Assembly: GCA_003290165.1 (NCBI GenBank)
Contig: QNQO01000461.1
Location: 496,001 to 560,000 of the forward strand
Source: Berberis thunbergii
Taxonomy: Eukaryota; Streptophyta; Magnoliopsida; Ranunculales; Berberidaceae
Length of the DNA stretch: 64,000 nucleotides
Direction of reading: 5' to 3'
Shown here: piece by piece, positions 11,124-22,767 of the stretch
Layout: every line of letters starts with the position of its first letter
How positions within the stretch are numbered: position 1 is the first letter of the stretch
Program-made: the position numbers and the translations under genes
The notes under the pieces: generated by a model
Seen by the model: only the letters and a program-made list of their open reading frames with translations
Databases searched by the model: none
Told to the model about the DNA's origin: nothing

Positions 11124-11574
11124 GAGCATCTCCAAGAGTCTTCTTAAAGAGACTCCTTAATTCATTAAAATAATATATTTAAGGAGCTTTTAGACGATAA
11201 GGAGCATGAATTTTTAAATGACCTCCAAGAGCCTCCTTAAAAACCCTCATTCATCAATATTTTATTAATTTTCTTTTAGTTGTGAGCACAATAGGTATAC
11301 AAACTACAAAACATTTATTATTTTGAGGAGATAGTGGAATCAACATAGGTTAAAAAAGATTACATTAATGTTAAAGAGCTCCTTGACATTCCTTAGTCTA
11401 GGAAGAGAGAATGCACTCTTTTGAGGCTTAGTTTAGGGAGAGAGAATGCACTCTTTCGAGGCTCTTGTCAAACTTAAGGAGGCCGTTGGGGCAAAAACGT
11501 CGCATATCTTCAATATCCTCCTTAAAATTGCCACATTTGCATTAAGGGCTTTAAGGAATCTATTGGAGATGACT
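11124..11574. mobile_element. MITE with GAGCATCTCCAA termini
   Basis: Left terminus GAGCATCTCCAAGAG, right terminus CTATTGGAGATGACT. This is the common plant non-autonomous DNA element type with inverted GAGCATCTCCAA ends and AAGGAG-rich subterminal repeats. It lies in the large CCT1 intron between 10358 and 12843. An internal tandem duplication of about 36 bp (about 11394-11465, GAATGCACTCTTT core) is present. Confidence 0.6.
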
Positions 11575-13095
11575 AGCATTGTCAGACATCAAACTTGCAT
11601 CCAAGGTTCTAAATAAGATGTGAATCTCCAACAATGCATATCAAAATGTGAAAAAAATTTCATATAGTCCCGAGTGTACACTTGTCAAACTCCCAATTAT
11701 ATCCATCAAATTGCATCATCTTTCTCCACCTTGTGGTCATCACTGCATTCTTATTGTTCTCTTTCCCAAATGTCATTGGGGAAGGGGGAAAATATTCACA
11801 AAGCATATGCACTCACCTATGAAAGGGGAAGAACAACCTGACGCCTCTTTTTTCTTCATTTCCTCGAGGCACAAAGAGTCGACAATAGTGAAAGAGGAAA
11901 TGCACAATCAGTTAGGGCTTGTGGTCTTGCCATTTTGTTGTTAAAGGGCGTTTTATACTAAAAATAAAATAAAAGAACACGTGTGAAAAAAGGAACAACA
12001 GTAACCATGTGCAAAAGCCTCACACCTTTCGCGGCTTGCGTCCCACATTCTGTATTGAGGCACAAGTTTGTGCCTTAACTACACTTCTTTAAACTGCAAG
12101 TTGAATCGGAGATTTGGATGACACTGCAGAGGTATTTGTTATGTAGATATATGGGTTCCCATTGACCTGGTGGTAATTCCTTGTCATTTTATACACATAT
12201 CTCGTCACAAGGGCGTCTCCAATCTACCTTGCATAACAATTAGGGATCATACCTGCATTGAACTTTGTGATGCATTATTATGGATATTTTCTGGAAAGGA
12301 TCTGTTGTGTATGCTAAAGATTGAGTTTTGCAAATTCTTGGTCTCATTTTTTCTACTTATGGCTCTCTTTTGCTCGTCAATCTTCATACTTTTGAAATAA
12401 TGGTTTTTGATTTAAATTGAGGTAAAATATTTACTTGTGGAATGGATGTCTTGAAGTCTGAGGCATCTAAAAGATTCCGGTCTAAACTTATGGTTGTCGC
12501 TGATGGACAAGAATATTTTCTTGTAACTTATTGGCAATGACATCAAGCCCATAATTCTGAAAATATTGATGGGTGGATTTACCCATATTTTTTGAACAAA
12601 TTCCTTGGAAAAGATTATACTTTTCCGAGATTTCTGTATGTTTAAATGATTACTCTCACTTTCGTGGTAGGTAAAGTAAATTTAGGATGGACTCTTTTAC
12701 TCACAGCTCAGGTTTGGGCTTGTTTGGGTGATATTATCAGTTGAGTTGTTTTAGCCTTTATTTACTTGTGGCATGCAGCATGAGTCGGTATATCCCTTGG
12801 TTCATTTTTCACCTTTTATGCTTATACTCCTTGACATGCCAGGTTGTGGAAGCAGTTCTAACAGTGAAGACAACCAATGCAAGGGGAGAAATCAAATACC
12901 CAATCAAGGTTAGTTGTTATCTGATTTATTGTTGGTCAACAATGTGTACTCATTATCATCTAAGGTACCTCTAATGTTAAATTAATTTTTGAAATTAAGC
13001 CTGTTATGTTTTCTTTTAGGAAGAAAGTTTACTTTTAGCTATTTTTATTTAATAGTCACGCCAACTCTTTGCAAGGCCATTACCTTTTTGTTGAT

Positions 13096-14272
13096 TCATA
13101 GTTCTTGTCTATGCAATAAATATATGGAGGTAAGAAAGGTACTTAGAAAAACCATCATAGCTGCATAGCTTTTGCGCTTCCAACGGAATCTGCAACCTCC
13201 AGGTAAGTTGTTACAGGCAGATTCCTTCACGCAGTCGTTTGGACCCTTGCACTCGTTAACATATATGGTCATTAGTTGAAACATATTTGATCTGGAGAAG
13301 TATTTTGAGTTACTTCACAGCCATCGTGGATATAGGGTTTCCCATTGTAAGCTCTGGAGCGATTGCAACGATAACCAGGACCATTGTTGGAGTCAACACA
13401 CTTGCTATTTTGTGCAAGGCAAGCAAAAGTCGTTAACCTCCTCTTAGTTGCATGTTTCATTCCCTTAACCCAATCAAGCGCGAGATCGACATACTCAGTT
13501 TGATTGAAAATTTGGGCCGAGGAAGTAACACCTCGCAGCGCAGCATGGCTACAGTGTGTCGAGTTCGTAGCCCATGACTGTGTCAGTGTATTGATGCTAT
13601 AAACGCTTACACTTAACACTTTAAGGCCTTTGGGGATAGTATTTTGACAACACCCAAACCCCGAACACGGCCCATTAATCGTACCCATCTCCTCATCTGG
13701 ACATCGGATGACATCAAGTTATGTGTTTGCAAGTCTTCAAATCAGAAATATAAGCAAATACATCACAGCCATATGCAACGAATTTATTTCGAGTATTTGA
13801 GAAGGTGAATGACCTTGCTACCATATACTCCCATTTGTCTTACTAGATGCGCGCTAACATGACCTTGCTAGATGCCCATTTCTCTTACTAGATGTGCACA
13901 CTAACATTTGTCGTCCTTGCCAGACTTGCGATGCTTTTAACCCGCATGTGATCCATCGAAATTACGTTGCTATATCTAGTGAACCCTAGATGCACGCGCT
14001 AACATGACCTTGCTACCATATTCTCCCAGTTGTCGTCCTGGCCATACTTGCGATCATAGCAGTTAAGCATAGATATGCTCTTAACCCGCACGTGATCCAT
14101 CGAAATTTCGATGACCTATGTGTAACATCCCTTGCCCACCCCAAATGGGTATGGAATGTTTACTACACCACAACTGGCTACACAGTTTATAGATATTTGA
14201 TTTTGGGTATTTGCACATATTGCAAATCCATGAGATTAGGGTGAATAACAAGTGCTGCTTCTTAACAAACAT
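13096..14272 (-). pseudogene. Wall-associated kinase-like pseudogene, extracellular exons
   Basis: This is the 5' half of the WAK gene whose kinase exon lies at 6.0-7.1 kb. From an ATG at 14272 it encodes a hydrophobic start (MFVKKQHLLFTLISW), then after a frameshift CVASCGVVNIPYPFGVG, the galacturonan-binding (GUB_WAK) motif. It continues with NKFVAYGCDVFAYISDLKT and at 13272-13688 a long open stretch with NGPCSGFGCCQNTIPKGLK and CLAQNSKCVDSNNGPGYRC. The EGF-like exon near 13190-13265 reads NECKGPNDCVKESACNNLPG. Frameshifts and local duplications break it. The following intron carries the CCT1 exons. No active receptor is expected. Confidence 0.88.
13800..14115. repeat. Local duplications inside the WAK extracellular region
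   Basis: GCTAACATGACCTTGCTA occurs near 13853 and 14000, CTTACTAGATG recurs near 13840 and 13887, and the block from the CTTGCGAT motif through TTAACCCGCA to GTGATCCATCGAAATT occurs near 13925 and 14048. These are direct repeats of about 30-60 bp in the first exon, probably by slippage after the gene died. Confidence 0.7.
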
Positions 14273-14312
14273 TGATGGGTTGTGGATGATGAAGAGACGA
14301 AGAGAAACCTAC

Positions 14313-14476
14313 TACTATGGGATGTTTATTTATAAACTAAATGTTTAAATTTTGTTTCACTTTTGTTCAACTTTAGAGTGAGAGCATTCATTAGTATTGC
14401 AGAAATTACTATGGGATGTTCATTTATAACCTAAACATTTACATTTTGTTTCACGTTTGTTCAACTTTAGAGTGAG
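14313..14476. repeat. Tandem duplication, 70 bp with 94-bp period
   Basis: Positions 14313-14382 and 14407-14476 are near-identical (TACTATGGGATGTT... to ...TTAGAGTGAG). They lie just upstream of the WAK start. Confidence 0.85.
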
Positions 14477-15254
14477 TGCAACCACCTTTTTATGAAAACA
14501 TGATTTGGCTAAGGATTGCCCATTTTTAATTCCAGGGTTTCTCTGAATTTGAAAGTTCTCACTTAGTAGGTCCATACCAAGGCTCAATCCAATCAAGTCC
14601 GTAGCGTGTCATTAATAAAGTAATTATTGATTAAAAAATGGCAACAGACTTGTTGGCCAAAACACCATTGTTTAGAATGCATGGGTAAAATTGTACTTTT
14701 GTTTTTTCTTATCATTCAAAAATGTCAACTTTCACCCTCTTTAGGCTAAATTAATTAAATTTTGATTTAAGTATTCTATTTTTTTAAGTAAAATGATTAT
14801 TCAACAGCTTACTATTCTTATATTGTATTTTTTTTTTTTATGTATGTAAAATATGTTAAAGTTCATGAATTATTCAACAGGTTACTGTTGAGTATGTATA
14901 TACCTTAATTGTAATCACCCAGTTTGTGACTTATTTCATGCCATAGCATATCGTTATAGATGATAAAATTAACCAACTTATTTTCAAAGACATCCTTCTA
15001 CACCAAGGTCCCCGACCTCAACATGCAGAAAGTAAATGCCTGGAACTCCAAGCTTTAAACATGAGCCCTAGTTTTATAACTTTTTCAGTAGTAACTTTCA
15101 AATACCAAACTATCTTTCCAACGACCCACTCACCATCTCTCTCATCACCGCCCTAATTATGGTTTTCCATGAAAAAAATCAAACATGGCTACTATTTCTA
15201 ATTGATGTAATGTCCCGCTAATCCATACAATATATCTTCTACAAGGTTTTAAAA

Positions 15255-15497
15255 ATGAGAAAGTCCAAGTTGATGGATCTAATGTGTCTCGTATCACCGA
15301 GTTCTATCTTGGCATTATGATTTATTATTATTATCGCATTGAGCAAAGATATCACTGAAACATGTGATGGACCAACCTCAGAAACCCATAGCTGCACTAT
15401 ACTACTTGGAGTCTTGGACTACCAGCCAGCCACACTCGAAACTCATACAAATTATTCATCATGCTTCTACGATAAAACAGGATATGCTTGTGTCTAA
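15255..15497 (+). pseudogene. Possible small secreted cysteine-containing peptide, interrupted
   Basis: An ATG-started frame of 80 codons plus a stop begins MRKSKLMDLMCLVSPSSILA. It is interrupted by TGA at codon 22 and continues with a hydrophobic FIIIIAL and a tail with four spaced cysteines (ETCDG, HSCTI, SSCFY, YACV). The layout recalls a signal peptide plus short Cys-rich mature peptide. No family is recognised and chance is a real alternative. Confidence 0.25.
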
Positions 15498-16378
15498 GCA
15501 TTGAAGCAAGTTTTGTCAATTATCATTTTTATGAGTAATAACTCCTCAAACCACGCACAAGATCTTATTTAAAAAAAATCCGTCTTCCTATACTTTTATG
15601 GCATATAATTCTTGTCTAAATAGCAATTTATGAGTTTTGTCCTCCTTGATTTCCATCATACACTAATCGAAACGAACACTGCTAGTACTTAAAGTTTTAA
15701 CTACCACATCCTGACATATCTACTAGGAGTCCCAGTAAAGTCAATTGTTTTTGTAATTGGTTGATGTTTTAGCCAACAACATAAAACAAAGAAAACAGAA
15801 TTAAAGTATCAGAATCAGACATACTTGTAACAACGAAACTTTTCTTTGGTTGAGATCATCTTAGAGATGAAATAACTAGGAGTCGTCTCCATGTCAACAT
15901 CCAAGGTGATGATTATGGAAAGATCAAAAGCCTAGAGTTGCTTTTCCATCTCTCCATGTTTTCGCTTCAGTATCAAGTATGAACTATATGATCTATGAAT
16001 TGAGTGTTACCATGTCTGCATTACAATGCCCATGCTGGAGAAAGAATGATGAGAGAGGAAGGAGGGGTCTGGTTGAGGAGAGTGGGAAGACGAACGAATA
16101 AAATGCTCCAGTTGGTGCTGCCATAATAGTCAATATAAAACACTAGAATCACAAATACAGTTGGAATTTCTACTTATGGCGATAGAACAACTAAACCATC
16201 CATAGTCATTGAAGCATTAACAGGAAATTTGTATTTCCAGGAAAATGAAACATACATTACATTGGATTTTAGCAAGCGAACAAGTTACTGAATTTCATGA
16301 CAAATGTTGTCATCTAAAAGTAGTACGACATATAAAACAATAGGCCAGGCAACGTAACCCCCACACGTAGTCATTCGT

Positions 16379-16409
16379 ATGTATGATATACTCGATATGT
16401 ATCATACAT
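16379..16409. repeat. Short inverted repeat (10-bp arms, 11-nt loop)
   Basis: ATGTATGATA and TATCATACAT pair perfectly around an 11-nt loop in intergenic DNA. No function is assigned. Confidence 0.8.
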
Positions 16410-16809
16410 AAGGCACATGGATACACTCATACAAGGACAATGCAGGGCGTATCCTCCTTGTACAAATGATATGAAAGAATGGATGGATGATAGGCATAGG
16501 CCTTTATATGTTATACAAGATATATATGGAAGTGTTTTTTGGACCTCCTTGGTTGAATAAGTATATATTACATTTTTTATACGCTTAAATACATAATATA
16601 ATCTTCATATTAATGTATTTATCTATGCACCATATCTTATGTTAAACAATACATTCCGATATTTATATCTTAAATTTTGGTTTTTGATACACAATACAAC
16701 ACCATTTTGATAACTATGCACACATAATAAAAGCGAGCTTCTAACTTTCACACTTCTTTTTTCTCGCCATGCTTCCTTCCTAGCCAATAGTTGCTAGCCC
16801 AGTTGGCAA

Positions 16810-17674
16810 CATTGTACTTGAAGCGTTGAGGTGGAGGTGAGGCGGACGTGCCTAAAAAGCCTGAGGCGTGAGGCGGTAAGTGAGGCGAACGCCTCACTTC
16901 ACTGAGTCAATCTTAACATTTTTTAAAGATTTTTTATAATAAATTGAAACATATCAGCATAGTAATATATATCATCATTTTGATGAGTATCATAAGCAAC
17001 TATGTACAAATAGTGACACAACTACCTAAAATCGAAATGAAAATATAATAAAGTTGCATAGCATAACGAAAAGATGCATTACATAAGAGTAACGTAACTT
17101 GCAAACATCCACTAAATCATTAAAAATCAATAATCTTGAAATAATAGAAATTTGAGAATATTGAATATTTGTTAGAAGAAATTGTGGAAATGGTTGGTAA
17201 AAATCCACAAGTATGATCACACTTGGTATTCCAAAAGCATAAAAGTCATTGAACTATGCTATGAAAAGTCAAGATTGATGCTTATGACTAATCAAAACAT
17301 GATATGTTTTTTCCAAAAAATATTTTTTTTAAAATGACATTTATTAAAACTTAAAAACGTTTTATCTTGTTTGTTTGTTATTTGGGAATACATAATTTGA
17401 AGGCAAAAAGGAGATAAAACCTCTTTGAGTCTCTGACGGCAGCAATGAGGAGCAACAAGTATTATATTAAGAAACATAAAACCTATTATAGAGTGGGTTG
17501 CAACATCTTTTGCTGCAACTGGGCTAAAATGGGGCTACATATGGCTACAAATGGGCTGGCTGCAACCATTTTGCGATGAGACGCCTCATTTCACCGAACC
17601 GCATTGCCTCATTTTGAGGAAAAACTCTGTAAAAATGCCTTGAGGCGCGCTAGGCGGTCACCTTGACTACACTG
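16810..17674. mobile_element. hAT-like non-autonomous element rich in GAGGCG
   Basis: The left end is CATTGTACTTGAAGCG and the right end, reverse complemented, is CAGTGTAGTCAAGGTGACCG. Subterminal GAGGCG/CGCCTC repeats lie at both ends and the centre is AT-rich. The flanks GTTGGCAA and AATGACAA agree at five of eight positions, weak support for an 8-bp duplication. The architecture matches the better-defined copies at 22973-23677 and 38649-39233. Confidence 0.6.
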
Positions 17675-18570
17675 AATGACAATAACTTGTAGGGAATGGT
17701 ATCACAATTCCAAGGTTCAAAACTTGCCTGCTTTGGAATCCGTTAAAAACCCCGCTCACCCTTCCAAAAAAATAAAGCTTCCTTTGTTCATACATGTTTA
17801 AAACTATATCAAGAACGGCTCAAGGAAGAAAATGACACATTCCACTAAAATCGTCAACAATCAAAATAACATAAGTTGGCCAACAAGGAAGAAAATCCAA
17901 ACACAATAGCAAGACGCCATCTGCAAGTCAGAGACCTCCAATATGCAACCAACCAGAAGTGCAAAGCAGAACCACAATCCAGTCCAAAAAATATCCAATC
18001 TCAATCAAAGAGAACTGCATCAAGGAAAGAGAACAATACCTAGAAGAGCCTCAAACAAGTATCAGCCTACACTAAAGCAAACTCTGCCACACAAGGAAGC
18101 AAACCAATACAGATAGGCGTGCACTGAAAAATGGCGGAGACGGAGAACTTCACAACTCCCCATACACCAACCGACTGTGAGGCATGAGAGAAACACGAGA
18201 AATCACATAATCTGCAGGTCACGTGATAACAACTGATATGAACACCTGCAATAGGAACAAAGTCTAGCAGCCAGAATCTGACCTGGTTGCAGGATATCAA
18301 TGAATACAAAGCCATTTGGATTGAAATGGATGGAATGAGAAAAATATCATCCGGGAAGTTTGAGGGATAATGCTTGGAAAAAAAAAGGTTTCTTCACGAC
18401 ACATGCAAAATCCTTATTAAGTCAAACCTCTCCTTACCGTCCCCACAGGCCACAACAACCCAAAAGAGGGTAACGTCCTCTAAAAAACAACACTTACAAG
18501 CCATTGCCAGGAAAACTGGACAATTAAACTGGGTACTTAGTTGTTAGTCTGTTTAAGAGGGACCCATTGA
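17675..18570. other. Gene-free stretch
   Basis: I see no supported coding sequence or repeat boundary. Short open frames here show no recognisable motif. Confidence 0.5.
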
Positions 18571-19271
18571 CTAGGGCTAGTCGGTCGGAGGTTAATTGGG
18601 ATATCAGATGATTCACAGAACTAAAATTTGTCCTCCCCTTTTCTAAAACTATATTTACCTCCAAATACTACATTGAATTGCTAAGCACAATTCACAGAGT
18701 TACTGAATATCAAGAAATGAACATATATATTAGAAAGCTACATATACAACACTAAAGTTATATTAAACAGTAGTAATAGTAGCTGTAGTACTACTACACA
18801 AATATGACTAACACTTCAGGACAAGAAGAGGAGGAAACAGATGCATAGGGATGCAGGGGGAGAAGAAAACGAAAAAGCAAAAAATGAAAGAACTTGTTGC
18901 TCTTTTAGGGATGAAGGAGTGGATGATTAAAAGATATTTTTATGAAGTAATGAAAATGTACCTTCTGCTTTTTATCGTGGATTCTTCTTTATTAACAATT
19001 GTTTTGCATTTTCTTCCTGTTTTTCTCCACCTTTTTTTTTAAAATCTTTTCTCTTTAATTTATTTCTTCCCTAGGACTTAAGAATGATGTATGTTTGAGG
19101 TGAGAGGTTCAAATGGTTTTATTAATCAATTATTCAGTGATTCACTTAATCAGCCAAATTCCCTAATTAATTGGGGATCGAGATGGTCCAACTACTTTGA
19201 ATTGGTATATCGTTTAAGTGGATCAGCTCAAGCGTGACTAACAACCAATTGGAGACTATCGACTAGTTAGG
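18571..19271. mobile_element. Candidate hAT-like element with degenerate inverted termini
   Basis: The left end CTAGGGCTAGTCGGTCGG and the reverse complement of the right end CCTAACTAGTCGATAGTC are imperfect inverted repeats, and GGTTAATTGG/TCCAATTGG follows inside. No target duplication could be confirmed. Confidence 0.35.
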
Positions 19272-19528
19272 ATAAATCAAGGATTCATTGTAGCCAAGTT
19301 TGACCCAAATTGCCCGAAAATCTTTCTTAAAAAACATTTCTTCCTATTTCATTCTCAAAACGGATGCAGGTTCTCTTATCCAAAGATGGGCAACGAATAT
19401 GGTCATTCAACAGTTCCTTCGAATAATAAGGGAGGTTTCAACTCAATTACCAATGATAACCCCTATATCAAGCGAGTCGCCCTGATTTTGATGCTCATGT
19501 TCACCCTAACAAACCACTCTGACAATAA

Positions 19529-19620
19529 TGTCTAATATGGTTGTATGGAATTGTCGGTGAAGGTTGTCGACCATTACATGATGCTTTTAAGTTCTTGTGC
19601 AGCAATATTTTGTTTTTTTA
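19529..19620 (+). mobile_element. LINE endonuclease start, fragment
   Basis: MSNMVVWNCR followed by a stop and RL is the typical opening of the plant L1 apurinic endonuclease domain (…WNCRGLG). The frame is lost after about 30 codons. Confidence 0.5.
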
Positions 19621-20900
19621 AGGTAAATTTTATAGACCCTTAGCAATGATTAAAAAGAACAACCTGATAAGCATTAAGGTTCCATGATTAACATATTCCA
19701 ATTAGCAAACAAAGAAACAAAAAACAACGATGATGAGCCACCCAACCCGAGTGATCAAATCCCCATAACCACTGACTTTATAGCTGAACCCTTATCATTA
19801 CAAATTATGCCTTTGCTTCTTTTATCATACTTCAAAATCTTCCAGAACACCTTTCCTTTTGGAAGAGAGATGCTTTGGGGTCTTCCAAGACCTCAAACAG
19901 TCCATAGTCGTTGACGTTCCCAACACAACCAGAAGAGACCAATGAAATGCCTTCAAACCTTACTGATCTGGTCGCAATGACGAAGAAGGTGCAGACCAAG
20001 GTACAACTAACATTGAGTGGATCACACGCCTCTGAGACGGTTCTTCTTTGGAGGGAATCCTATCCAACACTGCTGTCCACCAAAAAAATAAAAATAAATA
20101 AAAATATCACCTGGATAGAACACCTTTCCTCCAAACCATTTCGAAGGAAAGCTGTTATAAGCACCAACATGCAAATGATCCATAACCAAGCTAGAGAATT
20201 AAGAACAAACAGATAAGCATTTGTCATATGGGTCTTAAACCCATTTATCACAATCATTCCCCAAAAGCACAGCACACCTTCCACCACACCGAACAAGTCA
20301 ACAAACTCAACTCCATTAAAAGGGCAGGTCCGCGAAGGTGAAAATCCCAATTATTCTCGTTGTTCTGACAATAATAATCCACAAGTAAGCCATGATTTAC
20401 ACTAAGTAAAAAAAGCTTGGGAATTTATCTTTAAAGACTTCATCCACAGAACAAACATCTTGATCACTTCTGCCCACATCCACCTCAAAGACGATCTTCA
20501 TTGTAATTGGAATTTTTCCTTCATGTATTAGTGGCATAAGAGCTTACTCAATGCCTAGGGACCCAACAGTTCTGCATAGGAACATATTTCATTTAATAAG
20601 CCTTTTCCACAACCCCCCGGTCTCTCTCCTCTCTCCATACCATATCGCCACAATCATTTGCACAGTAGTGCTTTCTTATAAATAAGATAGAGCCACATCA
20701 ATATTACAGACCTGATTAGAAGTGTCCTTAGGAATGTTCCACATCAGTCCCCACTCCGACAACTTCCATTTAAGAGTTGTTTACCTTTTGGTACCCACAA
20801 AATTTTTAAGATTACCATATAGTACCCAAAAATATCATAATGCACATTCTAACTCTTGATTGTTAGCCCAAAGTATCTTTTTTATCAGAAAGACAATACT
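19621..20900. other. Gene-free stretch, possibly further LINE debris
   Basis: Open frames of about 100 codons exist on both strands near 20060-20350 but carry no motif I recognise. Confidence 0.4.
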
Positions 20901-20929
20901 TTGTATTAATTATGTGAAAATGGGGAGAG

Positions 20930-21760
20930 TTCAAGAGGACCCCACAAAAGTATACATCATATGTAAGTATTGTAAACTATGTTCTCCCAGCTAAGCATAC
21001 AAGAGAAGAATTGTAATTTGTATCTCTCTAAATTTTTCTCAGTTCTGTCCTCATAGCCAGAGGGTTGATTAAATCTTTATCTACATGATATCCACAGGCT
21101 TATGACCATTTCTAAAAATTCTATTTTTCGTTTCTCTCCAGACCTTTCAAACTAAAGCATGGATCATTCTTTTCCAGGCCCAACTACCAAACTCTGTAAA
21201 TCTGGGAGAAACCCTACTAAAGCAATTCAAACTTTCCAACCTAGCCAGGAAAGAAGGAACACTAGGAGCTGGAACATGGAATTCAGCACCAGTGGGCAAC
21301 TGAACAACAAATAACCAATGGATTACTCCTCAGCATGCTCACGGAGTACACTGTGATTGGGTAGGATAAGGCCCCTCTTGATGATATTATTATCAACTAT
21401 AAGGTCCCTCTCATGCAGTCCAGTCTACGACGAAAATGTAGCTCTAGGGGATATGCTTTGACCAGATGAAAGAGAGCAAGCATCCAAGTCTGTTATCAAG
21501 AGTAGGATTGAGAATAGGAATCGATGCTTGATGCCACTCCTTAATTGAGTACTTGGAGTCTTTTCCATAACCAACAATCTTCCCCATCATCTAGAGAAAT
21601 TAGTAAGTAGTAGCAAGCAAATTAGTCATCTAATCAATTTCCCAATCATTAAGGTTTCTTCTAAGCTGAAAATTCCAACCTTGAGTAGTGTTGTCCTAGA
21701 ATTCTCTCATTGTGCCCTGCTAGTTGCTTGAAACATTGTATATGGCAAGGAAAGCTTCCC
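20930..21760 (-). mobile_element. LINE fragment, zf-RVT to C-terminal region
   Basis: On the minus strand near 21120-21260 the reading RFTEFGSWAWKRMIHALV followed by KVWRE and NRIFRN matches the plant LINE segment after zf-RVT (usually W.IW.ERN.RIF). Upstream, near 21440-21560, SIKEWHQASIPILNP is in a plausible linker position. Stops and frameshifts are present. Confidence 0.5.
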
Positions 21761-22184
21761 TCAGAGTTGATTCTCCAATCCATTTGCGATCCCGAAACTG
21801 AACCCAAACCCCATCGTGAGCTATCTATATTTATTGAAGACTGGGATGCCCATGATTCAGAACTGGATGAAAACAATTATGCTTCGCTATGATTATCTGA
21901 TGTTGTAGAAGAAAAAGGTTGTAAAGATCTCAAGTTACATCTAGCAGCTAAAGAAAAAGAAAAAAAAGTCACAGACCATCGAACCTACTCCTCTTCTTTG
22001 ACCACCCATTTCTTCCCCTAAAAATGTAACTTTTTTCCGATGTCCTGCCTGGCTGCCTCATCTGTTTCTTTATCCGCTCCTCTTCACCACCAACTACACC
22101 ATTGACCCTACCTTGTGAGAAAAGAATGAAAATATTGAAATGAAACAACATAATCTTAACTATGAAAGTGCATTCAGATGCTGA

Positions 22185-22742
22185 GGTCATCTTCTTCAAG
22201 ATTAAAATAACCTAGAGAAATCTACACATCCGCATGCATGGCGGATTATCGCGAGATCGAAACCCTATACTTGCTCCTCTGTGTCCCCATGTACTTTTGG
22301 CACCTAAGAATGAAGATAATTAAATCTAACCTCTAAAATCACCTACTCTGAAGAAAATAAACTACTGAAAAGTAAATAAAATGGTAACTACAATAATAAA
22401 TCTAAATAATCTCCCAATGGAGTTTCAGTTCATTCAAAGTTAACTACAAACAGGCCTTATTTATGGGAAATTTTTTATTTGTTTGCTAGCCAAGCAGAGT
22501 TAACCCTAATTACTATTGGAGCCTTAACCCCCAAATTACTACTATGGGCCTACCAGGCACAATCCAACATTGAAATTAAACTAATTTTTGTAGTGGCTGT
22601 CTAACTTATATTTCCATCAAAAGACAAAACATGTAGGTCATCTTCTTCAAGATCAGAATGACTTGGATAATACATATCTACATGCATAATGAAGATTACA
22701 GCAAGCTCGAGACCTTATACTTGCTCCTCCTTTTCTCCATGT
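22185..22742. repeat. Two direct repeats of about 110 bp
   Basis: About 22185-22292 and 22636-22742 share GGTCATCTTCTTCAAGAT..., CTACA(C/T)...GCATG and TATACTTGCTCCTC. They lie just left of the gypsy insertion site. Confidence 0.65.
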
Positions 22743-22767
22743 TTTCCTCTACAGCACCATAGTATGA

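Larger units (their letters stand above)
7816..12908 (+). pseudogene. CCT1: CCT1 (TCP-1 alpha chaperonin) fragment, six internal exons
   Basis: Six exons with plant splice sites match the equatorial and intermediate domains of the cytosolic chaperonin subunit CCT-alpha, which folds actin and tubulin. Exons: 7816-7905 ([20 protein letters not shown]), 7989-8075 (ELQDREVGDGTTSVVILAAE), 8204-8263 (NDLVRNKIHPTSIISGFR), 8385-8435 (LAMRESCKYVEEKLAVK), 10263-10358 (VEKLGKDSLVNCAKTNMSSK) and 12843-12908 (VVEAVLTVKTTNARGEIKYP). The phases join without a stop and the ATP-site motif GDGTTS is intact. The first exon and everything after IKYPIK are absent: 13.1 kb is already WAK sequence on the other strand. 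The donor after 8263 reads GG instead of GT. The large introns hold MITE and LINE debris. It is a truncated duplicate of about 190 of about 545 residues, not a working gene. Confidence 0.92.
14477..16809. other. Gene-poor stretch upstream of the WAK pseudogene
   Basis: AT-rich DNA with no recognisable family. It holds one weak peptide-like frame (15255-15497) and a hairpin (16379-16409), listed separately. Confidence 0.5.

Noticed and set aside
10855..12085. GCACAAG/TTGTGCC-like motifs as ends of a further element
   Set aside because: The similarity is short and the flanks show no duplication.
18067..18315. An 82-codon minus-strand frame as a small gene
   Set aside because: No motif, no clear signal sequence and no supporting context.
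20060..20350. A 96-codon hydrophobic minus-strand frame as a membrane protein
   Set aside because: It overlaps a plus-strand frame of equal length and has no recognisable family. It is probably a chance frame in AT-rich DNA.
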